Source: Ottelia alismoides
Lineage: Eukaryota; Streptophyta; Magnoliopsida; Alismatales; Hydrocharitaceae
Assembly (NCBI GenBank): GCA_037367405.1
Contig: JAZKJV010005531.1
Coordinates: forward strand, 310,001 to 374,000
Length of the DNA stretch: 64,000 bases
Direction of reading: 5' to 3'
The stretch's first letter is position 1. Each line of letters opens with the position of its first letter. Made by a program: the position numbers and the translations under genes. This document shows, piece after piece, positions 31,997 to 43,080 of this stretch. Under the pieces are notes generated by a model that saw nothing but the letters and a program-made list of their open reading frames with translations, made no database searches and was not told the DNA's origin.

Positions 31997-32610
31997 ATCT
32001 GAATGTGATTCAGATGCAATGAGAAGATTAGATTTGTGGTCTTGATTTAATCAAGCATCTATGGGAGGCCCGAGATCTGGATTTGAGATGTGATCTCAAT
32101 ATCCAAGTCACTATGTGTGGAACAATACAATCGCTCTGTCCTTATCTCCAAGTATTCACGGAGAAAGCGCATTATCCTTAAAAGAGTTCAGGATAATTTT
32201 ATTGTTGATATATGTATCCGAGCATTGAGAAAATGGATAATTAAATGTGATTTAATTATCATGAATAATATGAATTTGATTCATATTATAAAGAGAGCTA
32301 TCTTAGATAATTAAATGTGATTTGATTATCAAAAGATGTGAATAATATGAATGTGATTCATATTATTTGGGCACGTGAGAATAGAGATCCAAGATGATTA
32401 AATGTGATTTATATATCATGGATATGAATAATGTGGATAGCACTACCCATATTAATCATATATATTATAAATATGATTTATAATATATAAGAGAGAGCAA
32501 TTTGTAATTTACATTTGTTAATTAAATGTTGATGTGAATTGGATTCACATTGGACAATTAATTGAAAATGCAATTCACATTTTATTTTGGGTTGTGAATG
32601 TGATTCATAA
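31997..32610 (+). promoter_or_regulatory. Array of GTG-centred palindromes in the U3
   Basis: Inverted repeats whose arms differ but whose 3-nt spacer is nearly always GTG: 31997-32015 (arms ATCTGAAT), 32083-32099 (TTGAGAT), 32236-32260 (GATAATTAAAT), 32265-32289 (ATAATATGAAT, spacer TTG), 32306-32330, 32341-32367 (AATAATATGAAT), 32460-32488 (13-bp arms, spacer ATG), 32532-32550 (ATGTGAAT, spacer TGG) and about 32593-32610. The shared core is AATGTGATT. Function unknown. Confidence 0.8.
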
Positions 32611-33009
32611 ATTTCCAATTGCAACATTAAAATATTTGCAAAATAATTATGAATTTTTTGTAGAATAATTTGCAACAAAAGCTATTGCAAATCTTGGAGA
32701 TTACATGGAAGATGAAAATGCCACCTTCCTAAAGGAGGAGGGTGGACGACCACCACTCCTATTAGGAAAGGGTGGTCATCCCCCCTCTCCACATGGAAGA
32801 AGGCACTCTCTCTTCCATTATCTCCATGTATTGTTGATTTAATTTTGTGGTTAAATTGTGTTGATTTATCAACATATATTTAATCCAAATTAAATTAATT
32901 GTTGTTGATTTTTACCAACACAAATATTAGCCATTAAAAGAAACACAAATCAATGAGAGCCATTGGATTTGTGTTGCCCATGGATTGAGATCCATGGATC
33001 CCAAAATAT

Positions 33010-33017
33010 TATAAATA
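33010..33017 (+). promoter_or_regulatory. TATA box of the 5' LTR
   Basis: TATAAATA followed about 45 bp on by a long (TC)n leader; conserved at 41006-41013 in the 3' LTR. Confidence 0.75.
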
Positions 33018-33055
33018 GAAGGGCACCCTTGCTCTTCACATGCCAATGAGAACAT

Positions 33056-33118
33056 AAGTCTCTCTCACTCTCTCTCTCTCTCACTCTATCTCTCTCTACA
33101 CGTCCTCTCTCTCTCACA
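33056..33118 (+). repeat. (TC)n-rich leader in the LTR
   Basis: Imperfect CT repeat just downstream of the TATA box; a shorter version lies at 41055-41095. Confidence 0.85.
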
Positions 33119-33601
33119 TATGGTCGTCCACCATGGATGCCTTAGAGAGAGCCTCCATTGCTACAGTGTCGTCGTTATGCTGTCCGATCATTTGCTCGTA
33201 GATCTTCGTCACCTTCGGTGCGCCTCGCTCGTGAAGAAGACGTTGGATCTCGTATGTTGAGATCAGTAGATCCGTCGCTTGGATCATCAACATGGATCGC
33301 GAGGAACACGCGTTTCATCAACACGCTCGCAAGTGTCTCCTCCGTTGGATCGGACTTGAGACAGGAGATCTCTTCGTTTAGAGACTCGATCGCAACCATG
33401 ATTCAAGAGATAATCCTATTACTTATTTGTACTTTATACGAAGTGATCCAAGAAGTGTTCTTGGATAATGTGGTTTCGTCACATGAAAAAATTTAATTTC
33501 CGCTGCATCGAGCCACTAGTACGACTAGTCACTCACGATCACATACGATGCGATCCTCACGCTTTCCTTATACGCTTAAGGATCTTACCATATCCTTCAA
33601 G

Positions 33602-33619
33602 TGGTATCAGAGCCAGGTT
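33602..33619 (+). other. Primer binding site, initiator Met-tRNA type
   Basis: TGGTATCAGAGCCAGGTT, two bases after the 5' LTR, is the standard plant copia primer site. Confidence 0.95.
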
Positions 33620-36600
33620 GAAGGTTTCGGATACGATCCATAAACCTAAGCCATCTTGGGTTCGTTAGGATTTGCGAAATTTTATCGCATTTCATTTTTG
33701 CAACTCTGTTTAGTGATTATTTTCGGATTTGTTTAAATTTTTTAAACACGAAAATAAAATTTGTATTTTGTTCCCCATTAAATAAGGAAATCATATTATC
33801 TGAGTTTGTGTGATTTGGAATTTGTTTGCTCAAGTTATGGTCTTTTTAGTGAACATGTATCCACAGTTTCGGGGACTGCGAATCTTAACGTAATTAAAGA
33901 GTTAATTGCGGATTGGAGACGCCTTGAAATATGTGCAAATCACATAGGTTCTGCTGTAAATCAAATTAGCAAACTTTAAACACTTACTTTGCTTAATTTG
34001 GATTTAAATTGATTGAGATATGCTAATTTTAGTAAGTGGGGATCACTACAGGAAATTACTTTCCTAATCAAGAACCTTGTGATTGTCATTTAATCAATTA
34101 GTGAAATTAAATTATTTAATTTCCTGTAATAATTACGGATAAATATTTGTGAAATATTTGATTATAATTATTTACTTAAATGACATTGCCTTAACCAATA
34201 TTTGATTAGATGTGATCTAAATCACAAATTGGTTACTTGATTTACATGATCTACATTCCAACAAATATAGTTTCTTAAATAGGATTTTGGATTTATTTAG
34301 TAAATCTCATTATAATGTTAATCAAAATTGGTTTGATTATTATTATATATGGTATAACTTCGGTTGAAGAATAGATTATAATCTCAAGTACACAATGATC
34401 AATTTGGCATTATCTTTTCTCGAGGTGGATATGGTGTCTAGTCGGGGAGCGTTGGGGTAGCAGGTTGCACCGTGTGCGGTCTGTCCCGTCAGTACTGGCC
34501 ATGACAGTGGGTAGGGACTCGATAATGCAGGAGAGATCGCGGTGTATTTTTCTGATTATTAAAATTCAGAATAATAGGTATTTGAGATAATACCATAATT
34601 CAAGTAACAATAAAGATTGTTTGTTGGATATTAATTGGATCATTAATTTAATATGATTAGATTAATTGAAATCAAATTAAAATTAAAACACTCCATTATG
34701 AATAGAGATGTTATTTCCCTTGGAAGAATTAATCATAATGAATATGATTCATGATGATTAATTAGAATTTGAATATGATATAGAGGATCACATAAGTGAC
34801 ATCCATGGTATCCCGTCAAGGCGGAGGGTTCCATCGCCAGGGATTGTATGTAGGAGACGCCTGTCCAAAGTGACAGCTCCTGTATGCAAGCACATCTGGA
34901 TTGGTCTCTTCGCTTCTCGAAAGAGTAAGGATGTATGCGTAGTGACCCCAATATCGGGTCCTCATTTTATTGGGGCGATATTAGATTGCGCATAGCGAGT
35001 TGTATTCCTATTGACAGTTGGTTCAATTAACGACGGGTCAACATCACCTTAGGGGTGGTGGGCCCGGGTGTTAAAGACCGAATTGGGAGATGCAAGTTGG
35101 ACTTGCAAGGCGGAATGTGTTTCTGCTTCTTTTTATCAGAATTACATGTTCTCATATTATTGGGATGTAACAAAGGTAAGGAAGGAGATCCCAGATCTTG
35201 ATTGAGATATAATGGTAAGTATATCTCTTACATTGAAAGTGATTAAGGGAATGAAACTTTCATTGTTGACAAGGCAAGACAACTTTGATATAAAAACTCC
35301 TAAATCAAAGTAAAATATGTATATGTATAAATATATACACTTATGCAAATTTCTTATTTCAGATAATCCTTCATTAAACCCACTCAATGTTATACTCAAT
35401 AATAACCAATAAAATATCATGGATCGGATCCATGATGAAGATATTGTACTTACAGTTGAACACATAATGTATGTGGTTGCAATGTGCAAATTTCCTCATA
35501 ATAATGAGAATGGCAATTAAATAGACAATAGGACTACAGCTTAGGGTTTGTATGTCTCTATAGTCTTGATCTCATCAAATGTACTATGGAAGTGACATGT
35601 CGATGATGATCGTAATTATCAAATATCCTTATGGACTCTAAGAAGATGTTCTGGCATATATATGTGCTCTCGATATTTAATCATGAATGACATGGTTCTC
35701 TGCATCATGCAGAATGGTGGCTCTATAAGAGGTGATGTATTCAAATTGTTTGAGTACCTAACTAAACCAATGTTTTAAGAGTTTAGCTGGATGTAGATAC
35801 GGCGAGTGTCATCATTCTATTGTCTATACTCTGGTCGTTCACGATGCTTCATATTATTCATAGTGTATGAATTGAATGAAGCATGGATAAATGTTGAAAT
35901 ACTCTTATATTGAAATTTTTGATTTCGACATAAGAGATCCTTTGTCTTGAGCAATGATTGCTTATAGATAAAGGAAGCGCAGTGGAAGCATGGGTTGGAC
36001 CCAAGTAAGAAGGAAAGTCAAAGAGTTCACTGTACTTCTGTGACTTCCATATGACATCCAAAGAGTTGGATGAATGCCAATACTGCAATAAGCTAATGTG
36101 TTGATAGTAAGACTATCAAATCTATCTAGAATCCTTAGAGAAGGAATCGGATAGTACATCAGAATAATCTACATATAATCATTGAAATTGACTTACTTAT
36201 TTGATAAGATAAAGTCTAATAATTGTATCTTAATCTTTTAATGACACTTGCAATTGGTTGCATATGTATTAGAATATTAGAAATTTGATCTTAAGGTTTA
36301 ATGGTCATCCATGTTGGAATTGATGCAATTGTTGCAACAATTTCCACCGGATCAATAGACTTCATATTTTCAGTGGGAGCCCTTAGTCTTAGAGAATGTC
36401 TCTATGACATGGATATTAGAATACACTCATAGTTTATTTCAAATGTTGAGAATAAGCATGAATTCTGGAATAGACTTATCATAAAGAATTATGATGGAGA
36501 TATTTCAGATAGTAATCTAACATCTAGTGGACTCCACTAAATTAGAAAATTAATGAATGGCTCATTAAGATTTCTAATACTGAAAATTAAACCTTTAAAG
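33620..36600 (+). other. Copia internal region, gag part not recognisable
   Basis: About 3 kb between the primer site and the first integrase remnant. No open frame of useful length and no clear zinc knuckle. GC-richer patches (34430-34520, 34790-35060) may be leader sequence. Confidence 0.5.
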
Positions 36601-38957
36601 ATCAATAGGAGGATGAAGATCATTTGATAATGATCTGGCATCAAACCTTGGACATAAGTCTGTTGATGAGATCAATAGACTAGTAAGATATGAAACTTTA
36701 GAAGGTCTAAAATTTCAAATCTTACATACTTGAATATTGTATTCAAGAGTAGAAAATGTCCAATATACCCTTATATGGGAATGGTGTTAGATACTGACGT
36801 ATTCAATCTCTCATACACATTGATGTATGTGGATCATCTATATCATGATAAACATTGATGATATGTAATATCATTAGATGATTATTTTTTGACATGAGGT
36901 TTCTTCCCTTCACCTTAGAAATCTTTGAAATGTTCAGAGATTTCACAATTTTGATTTAAAACCAAAGTTTGAAGGAAGATTAAATGAATTTGATCTAATC
37001 TAGGTAGTCAGTACCTATTAGATGAATTTATGGAATACCTTATAGAGATATGAATATCATTTCTATCTCACTCCTTATAATAAACCTAAACTCAATGGAG
37101 TTGTAGGGAGATACAATTGAATCATGTGTGACATGATATGATCAATGGTGAATATTAGCATATTATCTATTAGTTTCCAAGGTATATATGTAGTAGAGAC
37201 TACAATATATATCCTTAATAAGATTTCATGCAAATTAACTGGAATCTAGCACCAGAGAGTGCTACTTCATTAGGAAAATAAAGGATGGTATTGGATACCT
37301 ACTTTATGACCTTGAGATTCTTAAAATATCTCATCTATGAGAATGTGATTCTTAGAAGATGAGACTCTTGAGAATCATGATGAAAACAAAATAAAGGAAC
37401 TCATTTAGTCCTGAGAAGATAATGAGGCTCCTAAAATTGGAAACTAAAAGGACAATTAAAGATGAAACACTAATACCTCTTCAAATAAGTTTGAAGATGG
37501 ATTCCATGTGTCAGTTGAATCTGACAATGATCTGACTTCGTGTGATGAAGCTTCTGAAGATCATAGCATGGAAAGATGGATGTTAGCGATAAAGTATAAA
37601 GTAGACTTCATACACAAGTATTGTATATGGACCCTCGAGGATCCACCTATATGGGTAAGACCCATTAAGGTGTAAATGGATCTTCAAGAGAAAGAGGGAA
37701 CCTTATGAGAAGGTAGAGACCTTCAAAGCACGGTCCGCAGCCATGAGCTACACACCGAAGAGAAGACATCGCTTGCGATGAGACTTGCTCTCTAGTGACC
37801 TTGCTTTAACCCATCAGAATATTGCTAACCATAGCTACATAACTTGAATTTGACATCTTCAAGATAGAAGTCAATATTGTAATTCTCTATGAATACTTCT
37901 CTGAGGATATTCACATGAAGTAGCCCCAGGGCTTCATGGTTGAGGAAAACAAGGTGTACAGGCTAAAGAACTCCATCTTTGGACTCAAATAAGCTTCTTG
38001 TAGTTGGAACATAAGATTTGATGAAATTATAAATGTTATGATTTCAGATAGAATCTTGATGAACCGTGTGAAGCTTAGTGGGAGTGCCATTGTGTTCATC
38101 ATGCTAAATGTAGATAATATCCTAATTATTTAGAATGATATAAGAATGATAATAAATGTTTTATAGACAGACTATTCCATATCTTGAGATATAATCTCAA
38201 GGATACCTCTTAGATCTTAGTTCTGAAGTTATTCAGAAACAAAGAGAAGAGGGTATTGGGACCGTCACATTAATGGTACACCTTGGACATTTCCATTTTC
38301 TGAAAAATTACAAGAAAGGCATCTTTCCCTTTAGATATGGTACTGACCTATCTAAAGGGATAGCACCTCAAAGAGTTGAGGGTGAATGCTAAAACTAGTT
38401 GCCCTTTGTGCATCAGTTACGAGAAGTTGAAAGTATGCTAGATGTGTACAAAAGCCAGATGTCTGCCATGTAGTGGGAGTAGTAAACTGTTACTAATCCT
38501 ACTATGGAGATAGAACACTTGATTGCAGTAATAACAATATCTTCAAAGATGACAAGACCTTAGAGATAGTGATCTTTAAGTCTTATCTTCAAGAAATTAA
38601 GACTTTATAGATGGAGATCTAAAAGGTCTTAATTACGAATACCTTAGGAGATAGAGATCTCCATGAATAAGGGTATTCTGATAAGGACAATAGAAATTAC
38701 ATACTGTTATAATAATTATTAAGGTATAGTGTCAAGGATGCTATGACTGACATGGTTGAGTATTGGTTACATGAGATACAACATTCGCATTGGATGTGAA
38801 CACTATCACTAGGAGATATGCAAGTGCCGTAAAAGGACTTGGCATAGTCTCTTGGGAACAGAGTGACTGATCAGCTTACCTAGCTGTTTTCTAAATAGCC
38901 TATGATTGTCATATGATTGTGGGTTTAAATAATTAGCCCATTAATGGCTCTTTGAGC
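36600..38957 (+). pseudogene. Copia pol remnants (integrase, RT, RNase H)
   Basis: 36655-36735 reads GHKSVDEINRLVRYETLEGL, the copia pre-integrase 'LGH...' block. 36813-36833 reads IHIDVCG ('HTDVCGP' block). 37915-38030 reads PQGFMVEENKVYRLKNSIFG then LK and a SWNIRFDE motif, the copia RT core, with in-frame stops. 38390-38450 retains a scrambled 'YAS..GS..YAM..TRPD' RNase H-linker region. The order is Ty1/copia (INT before RT). Frame is lost between blocks. Confidence 0.8.
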
Positions 38958-38958
38958 T

Positions 38959-38968
38959 AGTGGGAGAT
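38959..38968 (+). other. Polypurine tract of the copia element
   Basis: AGTGGGAGAT immediately before TGTTGGG of the 3' LTR. Confidence 0.85.
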
Positions 38969-41574
38969 TGTTGGGCATGCGAGCCCATGACGAGCCATTA
39001 TGCAATAAATGTTATTGCGAATATCATTCCCTGATCTGAAATGAAGAATAACTAATTTGCATAATAGGTCCCTTAGTAAAATTAGGATTATGTACCATGA
39101 TCGTCTTAATGATCATGCAGCTGTTGATTCAATTATTGAATCATAGAGCCTGGTGCTTAGATGAATATCTAAAGAGTTAGATTGAGGACTCATCAAATAC
39201 CGTCAACTGATTGTTAAGAGAGGATCTCCGGCCTGAGTAGGAGATGGCAATCCTTTCTCACTTGGTTGATATCTGACCGACCTCTTGATGTAGGTCCTCT
39301 TCATGGGAATAGAGATTCGGAGGTGTTAGATTAGTTAGGTCAAAGAGTTGACTTAATGAGATCGAGATAACCAAAGTCCTATGACATATGCTGTCACGAT
39401 ATAGGCACGCATCCTCTGACCGGAGACAGATATGTTACTATATGTCTGAGTATGTACATTTGGCAGACCAATAGGTTGATGACCTAATCAAGGTCTATAC
39501 ACCGACGCGCTGGTGTGCATACAAGGGCATATGAGTAATATGATCTCTCAAAGGGATCATACAAGTTCATTACTGAACCGGAAGACATGAGCTCACTCAT
39601 GAGATATTGGGAAGAATCAAATTCCATGCACGGTTGTCTCGCTTTGGAAGCTTGACTGAATTTGTAGGTTTGATATATACCTTTGGAAAGTATATGATCA
39701 ACACCTGGGTATGATATATGTTTTTGGGAAGTATATGATCAATGCCAACTCCCAATAGTCAAATGAGAAACTTGATGATAAAATCATGAAATAGACAGTG
39801 TAAAATTGATCTTATACTTCGGATTTATTCTGGGTCTTCCAGTATGCAGGATGTACAGGTATTGGGAATATCTGAGGGTGATGTGATCATAAACGATTGT
39901 ATAACCATGAGGCTTCCATTCCTAGGGAGTGATGAAATGGGTCTGGATTTTAGTGACTCCTCTCAATAGAGAAATAATCTGATCTTAGTCCAAATATTGG
40001 ACATTGATCTGAATGTGATTCAGATGCAATGAGAAGATTAGATTTACGATCTTGATTTAATCAAGCATCTATGGGAGGCTCGAGATCTGGATTTTAGATG
40101 TGATCTCAATATCCATGTCACTATATGTGGAACAATACAATCGCCATGTCTTTATCTCCAAGTATTCATGGAGAAAGCGCATTATCCTTGAAAGAGTTCA
40201 GGATAATTTCATTGTTGATATATGTATCCGAGCATTGAGAAAATGGAAAATTAAATGTGATTTAATTATCATGAATAATATGAATTTGATTCATATTATA
40301 AAGAGAGTTATCTTAGATAATTAAATATGATTTGATTATCAAAAGATGTGAATAATATGAATGTGATTCATATTATTTGGGCACATGAGAATAGAGATCC
40401 ATGATAATTAAATGTGATTTAAATATCATGGATATGAATAATGTGGATAGCACTATCCATATTAATCATATATATTATAAATGTGATTTATAATATATAA
40501 GAGAGAGCAATTTATAATTTATATTTGTTAATTAAATATTGATGTGAATTGGATTCACATTGGACAATTAATTGAAAATGTAATTCACATTTTATTTGGG
40601 GTTGTGAATGTGATTCACAAATTTCCAATGACAACATTGCAATATTCATAAAATAATTATGATTTTTTTGTAGAATAATTTGCAACAAAAGTTATTGCAA
40701 ATCTTGGAGATTACATGGATGATGAAAATGCCACCTTCCTAAAGGAGGAGGGTGGACGACCACTACTCCTATTAGGAAAGGGTGGTCATCCCCCCCTCTC
40801 CACATGGAAGGAGGCACTCTCTCTTCCATTATCTCCATGTATGTTGATTTAATTTTTTGATTAAATTGTGTCGATTTATCAACATATATTTAATCCAAAT
40901 TAAATTAATTGTTATTGGTTTTTACCAACACAAATATTAGCCATTAAAAGAAACACAAATCAATGAGAGCCATTGGATTTGTATTGTCCATGGATCCCAA
41001 AATATTATAAATAGAAGGGCACCCCTTGCTCTTCGCATGCTAATGAGAACATAAGTCTCTCTCTCTCTACACGTCCACTCTCTTTCTCTCTCATATGGTC
41101 GTCCACCATGGATGCCTTAGAGAGAGCCTCCATCGCCACAGCGTCATCGGTATGTTGCCCGATCATTTTCTCGTAGATCTCTGTCTCCTTCGGTGCGCCT
41201 CGCTCGTGAAGAAGACGTCGGATCTTGTGTGTCGAGATCAGGGGATCCGCCGCTTGGATCATCAACATGGATTGCGAGGAACACGTGTTTCATCAACATG
41301 CTCGCAAGCGTCTCCTCCGTCGGATCAGACTTGAGACAGGAGGTCTTTTTGTTTAGAGACTCGATCGCAACCACGCTTCAAGAGGTAATCCTATTACTTG
41401 TTTGTGGTTTAGACGAAACGGTCTGAGAAGTATTCTTGGATAATGTGGTTTCGTTACATGAAAAATTTTAATTTCCGCTGCATCGAGCCACTAGTACGAC
41501 TAGTCGCTCATGATCGCATACGATGCGATCCTCACGCTTCCATGATGCGCTTAAGGATCTTACCATATCCTTCA
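38969..41574 (+). repeat. 3' LTR of the copia element (2606 bp)
   Basis: Collinear with 30959-33599, with scattered substitutions and small indels. The palindrome array is kept at about 40007-40625, in part better than in the 5' LTR (40602-40620 has 8-bp arms around GTG). TATA at 41006-41013. Confidence 0.92.
41006..41013 (+). promoter_or_regulatory. TATA box of the 3' LTR
   Basis: TATAAATA at the same place as in the 5' LTR. Confidence 0.7.
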
Positions 41575-41940
41575 TGCCCCCTATGGGAAGCTAACTTAGC
41601 ACCCCCACCCCATTTTTCTCATATTTTTTATTTTTTGAAAATAAAAAACGTGTAAATTCATTATTATATCCCTATATTATGTCATTAAAATTTCATGCCA
41701 AACAGAGACTCCTATGACCTCCATCTAGATAGGGTCGATTTAAAAAATCTTGAGATCGTTAAAAAATGACTGCCTGGATGGATGTCGTAGGAGTCTCTGT
41801 TTCACACGAAGTTTAAGTAACATAATATAGGGATATAATGATGAATATTCACGGAAAAAAATTCAAAAAAATAAAAAAATAGAGAAAATGGGGTGGGGGA
41901 GCTAAGTTAGCTCACCCTGGGGGCAGCCCCATTTATCTCA
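41575..41940. mobile_element. F1 foldback element, right remainder after the copia insertion
   Basis: Begins TGCCCCCTATGGGAAGCTAA inside the left arm and runs to CACCCTGGGGGCAGCCCCAT; inner arms AGAGACTCCTATGACCTCCA and GGATGTCGTAGGAGTCTCT. The missing start (GGGTAAAAT) is left of the copia element at 30942. Confidence 0.85.
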
Positions 41941-41960
41941 TATATATATATATATATATA

Positions 41961-42135
41961 GGATTTCTTTCAAATAGGACTGAATCCTTCCTGAGTTCAG
42001 GAAGGCCAGCCCCATTTTTGTAGAAAACATAACAACTTTAGTAGAATACATATACAAATTTTATTACAATGTGCAGTTTTAATGTTTGTATTATAATATA
42101 AAGTTTTTATGCAGTTTTATATTTATAATGTGCAG
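41961..42135. mobile_element. Foldback element F4, truncated copy
   Basis: Shares GGATTTCTTTCAAATAGGAC, TTAGTAGAATACATATAC and ATTACAATGTGCAGTTTTAA with 24713-24995, then stops at LTR A sequence. Confidence 0.82.
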
Positions 42136-43080
42136 TTAGGTATATTGATTTATGTTTTGTATATTTTATTTTTATTTATATTTTTGATTTTTTTTATTTT
42201 CATTTTTTAGATATTTATAAGTTATTTTTATATACAAAAATATATTTTTATTTTATTTTTATGATATAATTTATACACTTAAATAAATAAGTGTATTAAT
42301 TATATAAGTATAAGTATTGTATATTCATCTATGTATTTATATAAGCTATTTTATTTGTGTGTTATATTTATGGGTTTATTAAATAATATTTATAAACTTA
42401 TAAAAATATAAAATTATAAAGATTATAAAGTATAAATAAAATGTATATTTTATTCAGGTATATTGTACAATAGGGGTCCAAAACCTAACTTTCGCATCTT
42501 AACTCCAAATTAGATAAACCACCTTAATTAATATTAAAAGTTATATACAATTAAATGATTTTGATGCATTTTGAGTTTTTATTGAGAAGATATGGGAAGG
42601 GAAGTTTGATTTTGGCTTTTTATTCAGAGTGTAAAATGTACAGTGTGTATTATTTTGTATGAAATCATTTTTTCATTTTTTCTATACACTTTTATCTACA
42701 ACTTTCATGAACAAAGTTTCTTAACTTGAGGTATAAATAATAAAGAATAAAATATATCTCAAAAATGATTTATTAATGAATAAATAAATGGGATTTTTAT
42801 TATTTATTTGGCCCTTATCTCCCCCTACTTTATTTATTATCGATCAATTCAATTCTTGACTTGATCTCGGGGTTTAGGGTCATAAAATACCTTTTCAATT
42901 TTATTATTTTTCTTTATATTCTTTATTCCATAATTTTGGCATAAAAAACAATATTCTATATATGATAAATGGAATAAATAATGAATATTAATTTGTACAA
43001 AATAATGTTATTTGCATGCATTAAGCTAGGGTTTTAAGGCCAAAATGATAGAATAAAGGTGATGAAATGGAGATTCATCA
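42136..43080 (-). repeat. LTR A (truncated) of the long-LTR family, minus strand
   Basis: About 945 bp collinear with 48370-49317 of LTR B: TTGTACAATA.GGGT.CAAAAC, CTTATCTCCCCCTACTT, TCTCGGGGTTTAGG and the border GAGATTCATCA. Read on the minus strand it starts TGATGAATC. The other end is missing, cut at the F4 element. Confidence 0.85.

Larger units (their letters stand above)
30959..33599 (+). repeat. 5' LTR of the copia element (2641 bp)
   Basis: TG...CA borders. U3 is AT-rich and holds the palindrome array (31997-32610). A TATA box TATAAATA is at 33010-33017, followed by a CT-rich leader (33056-33118). The tail is GC-richer. A short frame at 32090-32314 recurs in the 3' LTR but has no recognisable domain. 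Confidence 0.92.
30959..41574 (+). mobile_element. Full-length Ty1/copia LTR retrotransposon (10.6 kb), pol destroyed
   Basis: Two long direct repeats (30959-33599 and 38969-41574) begin TGTTGG and end TCCTTCA. A primer site TGGTATCAGAGCCAGG lies at 33602 and a polypurine tract AGTGGGAGAT ends at 38968. Remnants of integrase, RT and RNase H are recognisable in copia order on the plus strand but are full of stops. The LTRs look roughly 95% alike by eye. Flanking bases are TGTACC on the left and TGCCCC on the right, a damaged duplication. It interrupts an F1 foldback element, whose remainder is at 41575-41940. Confidence 0.9.

Noticed and set aside
32090..32314. 74-codon frame found in both copia LTRs (also 40100-40324)
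   Set aside because: Kept only because the LTRs are recent copies; the amino acid changes show no sign of constraint, and the region is the palindrome array.
31997..32610. Repeated palindromes considered as a CRISPR-like array
   Set aside because: Plant nuclear LTR; there is no constant repeat with unique spacers. The arms vary and the centre is constant, the reverse of a CRISPR pattern.
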